Of a stretch of 64,000 nt of DNA, positions 1-9,274 are shown one piece after another (the first letter of the stretch is position 1; every line of letters begins with the position of its first letter). The position numbers and the translations under genes are program-made. Source of the DNA: a virus; the IMG/VR virus record IMGVR_UViG_3300044712_002699, positions 16,744 through 80,743 of that record; one strand, 5' to 3'. The notes beneath the pieces were generated by a model. That model did no database searches. It had not been told where the DNA came from and saw nothing but the letters and a program-made list of their open reading frames with translations.

Positions 1-3000
1 GGTATAAATTGGCTCGATAATCAGGATTTACCGAGTCCCACGTATCTTCATCAGAACCAATATAGACATAATAGTCTCCAGGCTCAAAGTTTTGAACATC
101 TAGGGCACCGCCCAGGATTTTCAGACTCATAATATCCTTATAGTTAAAGAGCGGGAGCCGAATCTCTAAATAAGAAACATCCACGTCTTTGAGATTAATT
201 GATCTAGTCGTATCAACCGAATCGGAAAAATATAGTATGTTATCTGGAGTAATTCCTAGATGATCATCGGAGCCCTCTTCAATAGAAATTTTGACGCACC
301 GATGACCGAAGGCTTGGGTAAAATCATCTATAACTTGCTGAAACGTAGCTGTTATCTTTCCTACATTGATACAATAAGCAGGCTTTTTATCAAGATTAAG
401 AACTAAGTAAGACCCCTCTGGATCAATTATAGAATTGATTAGGAACAGTTGCCCCTTATAGTAATGGTTTAACTCATCCCAGCAATCTTCAATCCCGGCA
501 ATATACACTTGATATGACTGCTCAGTTCCTAAGTCAAATTTAGTTTCCGGCATCCAATCCAATGTGAAGCTTTGAGGAATAAGTGGAGACCACCTATACG
601 CTTTATGTTTTCTCTCCAAGTCATAGCTTTGAGCCGACTCAGCCTCATTAACGATCAAAGTATCTCTCAATAACTTGATATCTGAAACGTACGCGCCGCT
701 AAGAGAGGGTGCCGGTTCACAAAAGTTAAATGGCACATCGGGTGCGGCACAAAAGAAGAATTCAGAAACCCACTCACACTTTTCACCAGTAGCATCTAAG
801 ATATCGGCTCCGTCCATTCTCCACCTGTAGACGTTGCCACTGTCTCGACGGATTTCTATCTTAAACCATTTCCCTGCCGGTATGGTTGTGTCAAACAAAT
901 CGAAGGTTTGAGTTATAAGAGGATTGCCTGTTGGTATATCTAGTAATGTATATTCCAACACTCGCCCCTCCCGTATGGCGGCTTGAACCTGACCTAAGTT
1001 TACCCTGAGATCGAACAGCACAATTTCTCTATCCACTAATTCAGATAATTCAGGAAACCTCAAATAACAAGAAAATGAGAAACGGAGCCCAAGCTGCCAG
1101 TCATATGACTCGTAATCAAAAACCGGAAAACCAGACGTAGTCATAATACTGGTAGGGTTACCGTAAGGATCAACTATGTTTTCTACTGAAGACCCTAAGC
1201 CCGGGCTTACCTGATGTTGAAATGGTTCACAGGAGAAAAAATGACCCACAGCGGGAATAGTGGTTTCTGTAAGGGGAACACTCAACATTACAGTCGAACC
1301 CTCTTGTGCAGACGGGGCTTCTCCAAAATATCGAATCGATTTGTTAAAAATATTTATTTTCAAGTACGCGCTATGATCTTCAAACCAAGACTCTTGAATA
1401 GAATACCCCTCCCATGACTCAAAATTATTTGTCAGAGGTTTCAAAATTACGTGCCATGTTCCTATATAAGTAGCCCGGTAATCGCCTGTCAAGAACATAG
1501 TCTGATCTAAGTCATGCTTAGCGGGCGTAACAAAAATCTGGTTTCGGTACTCTGGATCGAATAGGCTCCACTTGTGGTCTCTGCTGGAAATATAAACGTG
1601 ATAGGCCCCCGACTCATAACGATCCATTGTGTAGGGAAGACCGTTCTCAAAATACAGAGGTGGTCTTAAATCAAGGATCCCAAGACTCAACCTGCGTTCA
1701 CGAATATATGTGAGATAACCGCTTATAGTACTGTAATATGTATCCGGGCTTCGGTAAACAAGATCGTTTTGACCCGCGTCCCAATGAAGAGCCGGGCCAA
1801 CTTTACATCGATACGCTCCCAAGAAAGTATCAGAACTCTGAATGTCCAGCACTGTCCACTCAGAACCGTCCCACTTGATAACAACCCCATCTCCTGCGGC
1901 ATAGACGTTGTCCGGGTTTGTTCCATGTACAGAGAAGAGATTAGAGACAGTTGGAGAGTCCATCTCGCCCCACACGGTTCCGTTAAAATAGAGAATTTTA
2001 CCTCCGTCCCCGACAACAAATACGTCCCATCTAGAATGAGCCCAAGCGCCGTTGAGCCGTTCTGTAACAAATTGAGGGGCCTGTAAGAATGGGCCGCTTA
2101 TTATATTACCCGAGAACAAAAACCCAATATACCCGTCATCCCCCACAACAACCGTGAAGGGATATTCTCCAGCAACAGTTGACACTCCATTGAGACGAGT
2201 TCCTGTGTACGCACATCTATTCCAAACAACATTTGCGCTTCCCACGCCTCTATTGAGAACCCTTCCATTCTCTCCCACAGCAATTACCATCTCGTGAGAT
2301 GCTGAGACTGCTCTCATACCATCCGTAATTGGAGGAATATACTTCTCCCACACCTCTCCAACAATAAACATCAAAAACTTAGCATAACATCGAAACCTGA
2401 AATATCTAGATGGAGGTTCTGGCAAAACATAGTTGTTGTAAAGAATAGTTATTGGCTGCCAATAATCTGTCCAATCTTTCTGCCAAGTCTTACCGCTATC
2501 TTCAGAAACCAATATGGTAGTAGCAAGTCTAACATCCGGTAATAAAGAGGGCTGGTCTACCGGATCACCGACGCAGTAGATATAACCGTGTTCTGACGTA
2601 ATCCCCTGGAGATGAGAGGGCTGGAAATCGAGTTGCTCCTGAGTAGGGGACACATCGCTCCAGTTATTCCCGTCCGCCGATTCGTTGTAATAACCAACAT
2701 AACAATCCTCGCCACAAAAAAGAAGATTGTTCTTGTCGAATGTCGTATCGAAAGTAACACCAAGCCAAGTATTGATACCAACCGGCTCAGACACCTGAGT
2801 AAACTCTGGGTCTCCTGAAACCGTCTTGTGGTATCGGTAACATTGCGACCCAGCGAGATATAAGTCTTCTACAAGAGTCCCAGCGTTGGTCGGATCAAGG
2901 GTACACTTACTGATGTACCCGTCTTCAACAATTAGGTCTACTTCACCAACATATTTTGCTCCAATCTTATGGATCGGCTCCTGATAAATGGGGAAAGTGA

Positions 3001-4264
3001 GGTGAAATTCATCCGTTGATGCATCTATAAGAAACAACTGGTTTCGATAACCAGGACATAAAATATCCCATCTCTGAGTATTGGCTCCGACATAAACGTG
3101 ATACTTACCAGTCTTGATGGCTTCAGTTCTCAGGTAATTGTACAGAATTCGACCATGTCCTAATGGGTACCGAAAGTTAGTAGCAGATGAGGAAACTGTT
3201 AAGTATCTGGTATCTACATTTGTCCCAGCTATCAGTTCAACTTCGTAGCCGATATACACCAAGTGACCGTGGACAAGATGAAGCCGAGTCGTTGGATTGT
3301 CAAGGATAGTTATTGTGGCTATCCTGGCTTTCTCCCTTGTAAAAGGGCTTACCACTTCTTCTAGATCAACATCAACATTCCCTACATACGCAGCCCCAAC
3401 CCCTCTGTCTTGACCTATATTTAGTGAGAATAAACTATGATGACCCGGTCGATGACAAAAATCACTGCTGGATTCTACGAGAAAAAGATCACCCCGATAA
3501 CCTACTCTTACAGCATCCCACTCTTCCTGGTTGGAGGCTATATACACATTACAGTTTATCGTAGAAGTCGAAGATAATGGGTCGTAAACTTTTCTGGCAT
3601 TGATCTGTAAAGGTTTTCGGAAGTCTCGTTTATCCGCCTTCAACGTTACGTACGCGGTAGAAACTTCTGTATCACCAACAAGTCTGGTGGGGGATACTCC
3701 AGGATCGTCCAGAACCAATCCACCAGGAATCTCAGAAAGATAAGGGTCGCTACCTTCCAACACGATTACGTTGAACCTAAAACCGCTTCCGTCAATTATC
3801 CTCGCGTTTATCCTAGCAGACCCTAAATGGAGTCCATAAACTCTTCGTTTTACCTGACCATCTCGTATGATAACAGGTAAATTCAGAAGGTTTCCGTCGT
3901 TAGGAGTAGAGAGAGAAAGGAAAACCTGTCCTCGATAAACTTCGGGCCAATAGACGGTCGTGCTCGCAAGATAAACCTGATAAGTGCCGGGAACAAACTC
4001 TTCCCAATCGAGACGCGCCGATCCAGTAGTCCTCCACGTAACCTTTAAGATAGGTCTATACTTACCCATACCCTGTCTTAGGGTTAAAAAAGAGGCAGGA
4101 ACATCAGTACCACCTATCGGGAGAATAAAATTAGGGTCTGATGACTCATACTTTAGACCCTCATACTCATCCAGGTTCAAGCCAGGATCGTAGGCTATCA
4201 AGTTCGTAATTTTAGGAGACGGTAAAGTATCTCCAAGCACAGTTATAGTAGGGTAGTAAGGCAC
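1..4264 (-). CDS. Giant modular adhesin/tail-fibre protein, C-terminus beyond window edge
   Basis: The frame is open from a GTG at 4264 to the left edge (at least 1421 residues, no stop). The GTG is preceded by AAAGGA at about 6 nt and lies 11 nt after the Kelch gene's stop. The N-terminus (VPYYPTITVLGD) resembles that of the 9274-14259 protein (MPVTPTITILDN). I read about six copies of module A, for example IASNQEEWDAVRVGYRG near 3480-3540 and VYIAGIEDCWDELNHYYKG near 450-520. Between the third and fourth copies (about 2850-1780) is a beta-propeller-like stretch with an Asp-box (SEDSGKTW, about 2480-2510) and GDGG-x-I-x-x-[FW]-x-G-x-x-W blades (about 1860-2040). A LamG/concanavalin-like segment lies near 600-1000. 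Probable role (inference): extended virion fibre or adhesin binding a surface polymer. The frame was checked over the last 600 nt and at several internal points, not at every codon. Confidence 0.8.
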   Translation of the reverse strand, partial: MPYYPTITVLGDTLPSPKITNLIAYDPGLNLDEYEGLKYESSDPNFILPIGGTDVPASFLTLRQGMGKYRPILKVTWRTTGSARLDWEEFVPGTYQVYLASTTVYWPEVYRGQVFLSLSTPNDGNLLNLPVIIRDGQVKRRVYGLHLGSARINARIIDGSGFRFNVIVLEGSDPYLSEIPGGLVLDDPGVSPTRLVGDTEVSTAYVTLKADKRDFRKPLQINARKVYDPLSSTSTINCNVYIASNQEEWDAVRVGYRGDLFLVESSSDFCHRPGHHSLFSLNIGQDRGVGAAYVGNVDVDLEEVVSPFTREKARIATITILDNPTTRLHLVHGHLVYIGYEVELIAGTNVDTRYLTVSSSATNFRYPLGHGRILYNYLRTEAIKTGKYHVYVGANTQRWDILCPGYRNQLFLIDASTDEFHLTFPIYQEPIHKIGAKYVGEVDLIVEDGYISKCTLDPTNAGTLVEDLYLAGSQCYRYHKTVSGDPEFTQVSEPVGINTWLGVTFDTTFDKNNLLFCGEDCYVGYYNESADGNNWSDVSPTQEQLDFQPSHLQGITSEHGYIYCVGDPVDQPSLLPDVRLATTILVSEDSGKTWQKDWTDYWQPITILYNNYVLPEPPSRYFRFRCYAKFLMFIVGEVWEKYIPPITDGMRAVSASHEMVIAVGENGRVLNRGVGSANVVWNRCAYTGTRLNGVSTVAGEYPFTVVVGDDGYIGFLFSGNIISGPFLQAPQFVTERLNGAWAHSRWDVFVVGDGGKILYFNGTVWGEMDSPTVSNLFSVHGTNPDNVYAAGDGVVIKWDGSEWTVLDIQSSDTFLGAYRCKVGPALHWDAGQNDLVYRSPDTYYSTISGYLTYIRERRLSLGILDLRPPLYFENGLPYTMDRYESGAYHVYISSRDHKWSLFDPEYRNQIFVTPAKHDLDQTMFLTGDYRATYIGTWHVILKPLTNNFESWEGYSIQESWFEDHSAYLKINIFNKSIRYFGEAPSAQEGSTVMLSVPLTETTIPAVGHFFSCEPFQHQVSPGLGSSVENIVDPYGNPTSIMTTSGFPVFDYESYDWQLGLRFSFSCYLRFPELSELVDREIVLFDLRVNLGQVQAAIREGRVLEYTLLDIPTGNPLITQTFDLFDTTIPAGKWFKIEIRRDSGNVYRWRMDGADILDATGEKCEWVSEFFFCAAPDVPFNFCEPAPSLSGAYVSDIKLLRDTLIVNEAESAQSYDLERKHKAYRWSPLIPQSFTLDWMPETKFDLGTEQSYQVYIAGIEDCWDELNHYYKGQLFLINSIIDPEGSYLVLNLDKKPAYCINVGKITATFQQVIDDFTQAFGHRCVKISIEEGSDDHLGITPDNILYFSDSVDTTRSINLKDVDVSYLEIRLPLFNYKDIMSLKILGGALDVQNFEPGDYYVYIGSDEDTWDSVNPDYRANLY

Positions 4265-4275
4265 ATCAAATCCTT

Positions 4276-6999
4276 TTACTCGTCTATAGACAAGTAATGG
4301 CTAATCCTAAAATTGGAAAAGAAAAGTCGATGGACAGGGAATCGGTAAAAATACGACTCTCCATACTGAGAAATTATACCCCAGCTATTTTCTGACTCCC
4401 TAAATGACATAATATAGTACTCTCGATTCGGAGAATCAGTTTCAAATAACGTTCTCGAGTATTGATACTCACACAAATCCCCATTTACGTCCCGAAGAAT
4501 CTTCCAGTCTTCGTTTGAAGGTTTGATGTAAATCCTGATAATGGAGCTTGCTTTTTCTCTCTCGAACCGAAATCCCGTCACATAACCTTCGGGCGGAAAA
4601 ATAAAATCAGGCCCCATATCAAATGGCATCCCCTCCACCGTGATACGCCCATACGATCCACCGACTTCGTTACCGTTATAATAGGCTAGAGTAATCTCCC
4701 ACGGAACAATGTTATCCTCAGTATCTTCAACCGCGTAACCAGACAAGATTGTTGATGTAAATTGAACCTGGGGAAATTTCATAAATAGCTCGACTCGGTA
4801 TCCCTGAGACATTCTCATAGGATCTCTTCCAAGACTCAAGTCAGGGTGTACTATTATCTTCACTTCTTTAAATTCGTACCCGCCGCCGTCTTCTGTTAAG
4901 GCATAAGAACTAACTCCAAGACACATACCCCCATCTTGCTGAGGCAAGTAACCCATAGACCCCCCACAATACACAAGAGAGGGAGACCATCCATACTCCC
5001 AATGCACGTCACCATACTCAGAAGTACCGGGGATCAACTCTGTAACTACAGTAGAAGCACATCGATATGTTACACAGAGTTCTCGAAAAAATTGCTCGGT
5101 CGTTAAAAAACCAGGACTCCCAGACTCAGATTCACAAGGAATACTGGTATCTTCGTACCGGGTAAACGCATTTGCTAAATAATAGAACCCTGTAATCCAG
5201 TCATACTCTTCTACCGGGGCTGTACTCATAGCACCGGCACAGTCAGAGATATAGAGAGGAGAAACCTTTGTTGGGAGAGAGGTTCCTTTCTGTATCTTTA
5301 TGTTTTTATAGTAGACCTTACCGTTATTACAAGAAAGCAAAGACGATTCAACCCCATAACTCTGTGAACCAGTAAAGAAAGAGTCCGTGTCCCAATAAAC
5401 GTCACTCTCCCAACCACAATATCTAGATCGCCTATCAAGAAGCACCTCATCGTTAAGGTACCACGTATAGGCATTCGTATCCTTATTTCTTGTAAGAGTT
5501 AACTTGAACCAAGAGTCGATAGGAATTGCTGAGAGATTTAATGCAAACTTGGCACAAAAACTCCCCCAGTTAATCTGAGACGCCTCGCTGTGAAAGACCC
5601 AAAATTTTCCAACTCTACTAAAACGAGCAAAAAACCAAGTTTCCATAGAAGGCATAAAAGGTTGAGGAGGCTGTTCCGAGGTAGAAAAGCTAAATAATGA
5701 AACACTCAGAGTAGTATATGTTACGTGAGAATCGATAAACAAATCAACATCAAATATAAAGTTGGGGCCAGTAATAAAGGTATCTACGTTTCCTCCGTCA
5801 ACAGTATTCAGATCTAAAATTACAAATCCCTGCCCGGCTCCTGTCATATATGCAGTATAAGGCAAGCCCGTCCGGTCATCACTAGCTGCGGTAATAGTAA
5901 TTGATCTATCAAAAACTTCGTCCTTAATAGTTCTCGTACCAACAGAGGGTATCTCAGTAAGAGGCAACTCAAAACTTGTCATTGGGTAAGGTATATAAGC
6001 AAAATCTTTCTTCCACAGGTCACTGGGAGTTGCTTCAGGTGGAGGCGGAGTAGTGGTCAGGGGCTCTGAGATATAAAAGATATCTACGGCGTACTCTTCA
6101 TTAGATGACTCTCCTCCAAGATAATATATCTTATTTTGATACCCCACACCAACATGAGCCTCTCGATGAGTCCCCCCGTCAAGAATCGAACTCCAGTGTC
6201 CTATAGAAGGGTCGTACATCTCGTTATATGATGGGATAATACCTACGTCAAACGAGCCAGACCATACAAAGATACGATTCGCAATAACAGCACCAGCAGT
6301 ATCACTTCGACCTGTAATGAGACCTGGACCCAGGGACCACGTAGAAGTCGAAAAGTTGAATATTTCTACTAAATTTTCTCTGTATTTAGCAAGAGAATTT
6401 CCGCCTATAGTAAAAAACTGGTTATTCAGAACAAGCCCTAAACCGAAAACTCTCCCAGTACCTCCGCTGACGCCCGATGTCCACTGACCTGTTGTGAAAT
6501 CGAAAATATCCATAGAAGTAAAAACGCGCTGGTCATTACCCCAAAATCGCCTATCTGTCCCTCCCCACGCGTACATCTTTGTTCCGTAAACACCGCAACA
6601 ATGTCCGAAGCGAGGTTGTCCTCCTGTAAGAGCACCTGTCCAGGTGTAATTACTAAAATTGAATATATCCATTGTGTTCAAAACAACTTCACTGTAATAG
6701 TCTGAAACACCTCCCCATACATACATGTTATCATTGTAAACAACCGCGGAATGGTATCTACGCGGAGTCGGGGCCTCTGGGCCTAGTGTCCAGACTCCAT
6801 CGGCAATATCCAAAATATAGAGATTATTCGAGATGTGGTCGGTATCATTTGGATCGGTTCCCCATCCACCGAAATAGAATATCTTACCGCCATACTGAAC
6901 AGCGGATCCCCACCCTGTCGGGTACATCTCTAGAGACATAGCAGGTCCGACAGACCAACCATAAGATAGCGGAGATATTGTACGGGTTGTTTGAGTCAT
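4276..6999 (-). CDS. Kelch-repeat beta-propeller protein with C-terminal lectin-like domains
   Basis: This 907-aa protein begins with six Kelch motifs (about residues 25-315), each with a pattern such as RRYHSAVVYNDNMYVWGG or RFGHCCGVYGTKMYAWGG. Six repeats fit one six-bladed propeller. A Thr/Pro-rich linker (TTTPPPPEATP, about residues 320-330) leads into a long C-terminal half with LamG/concanavalin-like strand patterns (for example WFKLTLTRNKD, IIRIYIKPSNEDW). There is no signal peptide or membrane segment. The gene sits 15 nt after the 425-aa gene and 11 nt before the partial giant gene, so it is probably co-transcribed with them. Kelch propellers are known protein- or sugar-binding scaffolds, and their use here as a receptor-binding virion component is inferred. 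The propeller call is strong; the role is uncertain. Confidence 0.75.
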   Translation of the reverse strand: MTQTTRTISPLSYGWSVGPAMSLEMYPTGWGSAVQYGGKIFYFGGWGTDPNDTDHISNNLYILDIADGVWTLGPEAPTPRRYHSAVVYNDNMYVWGGVSDYYSEVVLNTMDIFNFSNYTWTGALTGGQPRFGHCCGVYGTKMYAWGGTDRRFWGNDQRVFTSMDIFDFTTGQWTSGVSGGTGRVFGLGLVLNNQFFTIGGNSLAKYRENLVEIFNFSTSTWSLGPGLITGRSDTAGAVIANRIFVWSGSFDVGIIPSYNEMYDPSIGHWSSILDGGTHREAHVGVGYQNKIYYLGGESSNEEYAVDIFYISEPLTTTPPPPEATPSDLWKKDFAYIPYPMTSFELPLTEIPSVGTRTIKDEVFDRSITITAASDDRTGLPYTAYMTGAGQGFVILDLNTVDGGNVDTFITGPNFIFDVDLFIDSHVTYTTLSVSLFSFSTSEQPPQPFMPSMETWFFARFSRVGKFWVFHSEASQINWGSFCAKFALNLSAIPIDSWFKLTLTRNKDTNAYTWYLNDEVLLDRRSRYCGWESDVYWDTDSFFTGSQSYGVESSLLSCNNGKVYYKNIKIQKGTSLPTKVSPLYISDCAGAMSTAPVEEYDWITGFYYLANAFTRYEDTSIPCESESGSPGFLTTEQFFRELCVTYRCASTVVTELIPGTSEYGDVHWEYGWSPSLVYCGGSMGYLPQQDGGMCLGVSSYALTEDGGGYEFKEVKIIVHPDLSLGRDPMRMSQGYRVELFMKFPQVQFTSTILSGYAVEDTEDNIVPWEITLAYYNGNEVGGSYGRITVEGMPFDMGPDFIFPPEGYVTGFRFEREKASSIIRIYIKPSNEDWKILRDVNGDLCEYQYSRTLFETDSPNREYYIMSFRESENSWGIISQYGESYFYRFPVHRLFFSNFRISHYLSIDE

Positions 7000-7014
7000 T
7001 GCTAATAAACCACT

Positions 7015-8292
7015 TTACGGGCCGGGGTTTTCTGTTGTCGAAGTAAGAATAGTGCCCGTCGTAGTAGTGGAAAACGTAGTTGTCGTTGTGGTAGAAGAGG
7101 ACTTTTCCATAGCCGTCTCAGTAGAGTCCAACTCAACGAGGAGTGAAGGACCTCCTGAGGGCCGCTTAACGATTGCTGCCGCTCTCCGAATACTAATAGG
7201 AACCTTGCCAAGAGAAGCCATTTCATCAGGTATCAATTTGTTAAGAGGATTAGATTCTAAAGAAACAAAAATGTTATCGCCCACAGACGGCATAATCCCT
7301 CCGATAACACCGTTTTCAGTTGATATCTGAAATATCCTGTTGAGTCCAAAACCCGTCAACTCTCCTGATGGCAAAACGCCTATCATACTGCCTTCTGCGG
7401 TATAAAAATACCTATCCGGCCAAATGGGGATATCTACTCGACCCGACTGAACCATCTTGTTAATGTCTACACTTTTGGAAACAACCCAAGACTTCAAAAC
7501 AATCTGGTCATAATAATCCATTACGTCTCGGTCAGTTTCAAACTCAATACCGAAATATATCGGGTTACAGTTCAAAAAATCCGGTTGCCAAACAAAACCG
7601 CAGATAAGGGATCCTCCAGAATACCTTGATTCCGTTGTCACGCCTGATACAATTATCCTCTTCGAGCCGCCCGACGTATTGAGAATAGTAACAGGTTGCT
7701 CGACATAACTTAGAGGTCTATTCAGCTCGAAACTCCTGGTACTCTTAATCTTAACTTCTGCGAGATAAAGAGCCGTAACCGGAACCCCTCCTATCCTCCC
7801 TTTCAAGAGAGGAAGATCGTCATCATTGATTGGCTCCTTAGAAGCAATTATTGCCCCGCAATAGTGACGACCCAAAACTTTCCACTTCTCGTGAGCCGAG
7901 GTGAGGTAAAGATAGTAAAGAGAGGAACCGTAACCTTCATAATCTATTGTAAATTCCTCATTTTTAAGATAGAGAGGGGGGTTCAAGGCACTAACCGGGG
8001 AAAATGATAGACGAACGGTATCGAGAACAGTATCGTCAAGCATCAAAAACCTAGTGTCTCCCTCATTCCGGTAAATAAACTCTCCGGTATGGAGAAAGGC
8101 TTCTGTTGGCCCATCAATAATCCTAGCCACAAACGATCGGACGTCTCCTTCCGAGGGTACTAAATGATATTTACTATACCTAACCCTAACCATTCCAACC
8201 TTGGCGGATCGAATATCAAGATCCGCCCCGCCTGTATCAGATGGATTGGCGACCCACCACCACCCGCAATCATCACTTGACCAAATACTCAT
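7015..8292 (-). CDS. Short member of the module-A adhesin family, Thr-rich tail
   Basis: A 425-aa protein with one recognisable module A (LYYLYLTSAHEKWKVLGRHY, about residues 123-145) and beta-rich flanks. The C-terminus is almost pure Thr/Ser (SSSTTTTTTFSTTTTG), a composition typical of flexible, often O-glycosylated linkers. The next gene downstream starts 15 nt later with a Kelch propeller, so the Thr tail could once have joined the two as one polypeptide (inference). A glycosyltransferase is encoded two genes upstream in the same polycistron. No enzyme motif was recognised. The ATG at 8292 is 10 nt after the previous gene's stop. Likely a structural or adhesin accessory subunit. Confidence 0.7.
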   Translation of the reverse strand: MSIWSSDDCGWWWVANPSDTGGADLDIRSAKVGMVRVRYSKYHLVPSEGDVRSFVARIIDGPTEAFLHTGEFIYRNEGDTRFLMLDDTVLDTVRLSFSPVSALNPPLYLKNEEFTIDYEGYGSSLYYLYLTSAHEKWKVLGRHYCGAIIASKEPINDDDLPLLKGRIGGVPVTALYLAEVKIKSTRSFELNRPLSYVEQPVTILNTSGGSKRIIVSGVTTESRYSGGSLICGFVWQPDFLNCNPIYFGIEFETDRDVMDYYDQIVLKSWVVSKSVDINKMVQSGRVDIPIWPDRYFYTAEGSMIGVLPSGELTGFGLNRIFQISTENGVIGGIMPSVGDNIFVSLESNPLNKLIPDEMASLGKVPISIRRAAAIVKRPSGGPSLLVELDSTETAMEKSSSTTTTTTFSTTTTGTILTSTTENPGP

Positions 8293-8301
8293 ACTAGTCT
8301 C

Positions 8302-8514
8302 TTATCCACCAATGCCGCCGCTGAATGTTATGTTAGACTGGGCCAAGAAGATTTTTCCTGCATAGTCTCCCCACTCTTCTCGTAACGGCCCTACACAGAC
8401 ACACCAGTATCCAGGAACTAGGGGAACTCTTTTTATAGACCACGTAAAAGTCGGTTCTGTGTCTTCTCTTGGTATCGATCCAGCAGGATCTCTCTGTTTT
8501 AGATCACTGTCCAT
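8302..8514 (-). CDS. 70-aa protein consisting essentially of one module A
   Basis: The start is set at the ATG at 8514, because AAGGAG lies about 7 nt upstream inside the glycosyltransferase 3' end, with an 11-nt overlap. An earlier ATG (8565) would give a hydrophobic extension overlapping that gene by about 60 nt and has no better ribosome binding site. After an acidic N-terminus the protein carries PTFTWSIKRVPLVPGYW and then VGPLREEWGDYAGKIFLAQ, the W...G-x-[IM]-F-L core seen in the giant proteins, and ends GGIGG. A free-standing single module is useful for defining the domain boundary. Function unknown: a minor fibre subunit, cap or assembly factor are all possible. Confidence 0.65.
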   Translation of the reverse strand: MDSDLKQRDPAGSIPREDTEPTFTWSIKRVPLVPGYWCVCVGPLREEWGDYAGKIFLAQSNITFSGGIGG

Positions 8515-9274
8515 TACTTTTCTCCTTAGATATAAGAATAAATTGAGGCATAATATTAACATCAAGGAAAAACTTATCTTGAAGACCTCTCCTAACGATA
8601 GCCCGCTCGATTGCTTCTTGGGAACACTTAATTTGCTCCATTCTATGCTCCTTCGTAATAGAATTTCTATGAACTCGATGATAATGGAGGAACCTTTTTA
8701 ATTGATAGACACGTGTAATTTCACATATCCGTAGACAGAGGTCATAGTCAAAACTATAACGTATCGACTCATCAATTCCGCCAACACTGTCATAAATTGA
8801 TTTACGTAGGAGGCGAAAGTGAAACGTAAGAAATTCTGTCAACATTCCTAAATCTGTATAGGGTAAAAGCGAACTCCTTGATTTACCTACAATCCTACCG
8901 CACTCATCAATTAGTTTACAGTGGGTATAAACTAAACCTACATCAGGAAAAGCGTCCAAAACTGCAACTGTTTCTGTAAGCGTCTCTCTATCTATCCTGT
9001 CATCACTATCAACCCACCCCAAATACTCGCCCCTCGCTTCTCTAGCAGCTAACAGCAGCGGATAAGGCGTGCCTAAGTGGTGATGATAGATAACTCTCAT
9101 TCGGTCATCCATAGCCTCATAGTCTCTCAGAATATCTATTGACTTGTCAGTTGAGCCGTCATCCCACACAATAAACTCGAAGTCTTCAAAATCTTGACAT
9201 AAAACACTCTCTAAAGACCTCGCAAGATACTTCTCTCTATTATAAACCGACATTAAAATTGATACTTTAGGCAT
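8504..9274 (-). CDS. Family 2 glycosyltransferase (GT-A fold)
   Basis: A 256-aa GT2 enzyme that transfers a sugar from a nucleotide-sugar donor. Visible are the N-terminal strand and nucleotide pocket (VSILMSVYNREKYLARSLES), DDGSTD at residues 38-43, the metal-binding DSDD at 89-92, and a later acidic/aromatic acceptor region (GGIDESIRYSFDYDLCLRI). Length is normal for a minimal GT2; no membrane helices. Its ATG overlaps the stop of the 1661-aa gene (TAATG), so translation is probably coupled to that structural protein. Known phage GT2 enzymes modify DNA bases, host polysaccharide or virion proteins. The position amid giant fibres and Thr-rich tails favours virion protein glycosylation, but that is inference. 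Confidence 0.85.
   Translation of the reverse strand: MPKVSILMSVYNREKYLARSLESVLCQDFEDFEFIVWDDGSTDKSIDILRDYEAMDDRMRVIYHHHLGTPYPLLLAAREARGEYLGWVDSDDRIDRETLTETVAVLDAFPDVGLVYTHCKLIDECGRIVGKSRSSLLPYTDLGMLTEFLTFHFRLLRKSIYDSVGGIDESIRYSFDYDLCLRICEITRVYQLKRFLHYHRVHRNSITKEHRMEQIKCSQEAIERAIVRRGLQDKFFLDVNIMPQFILISKEKSNGQ

Noticed and set aside
4264-6999. Frameshift or fusion between the Kelch gene and the partial giant gene.
   Set aside because: The Kelch frame ends with a clean TAA, and an independent GTG with AAAGGA follows 11 nt later.
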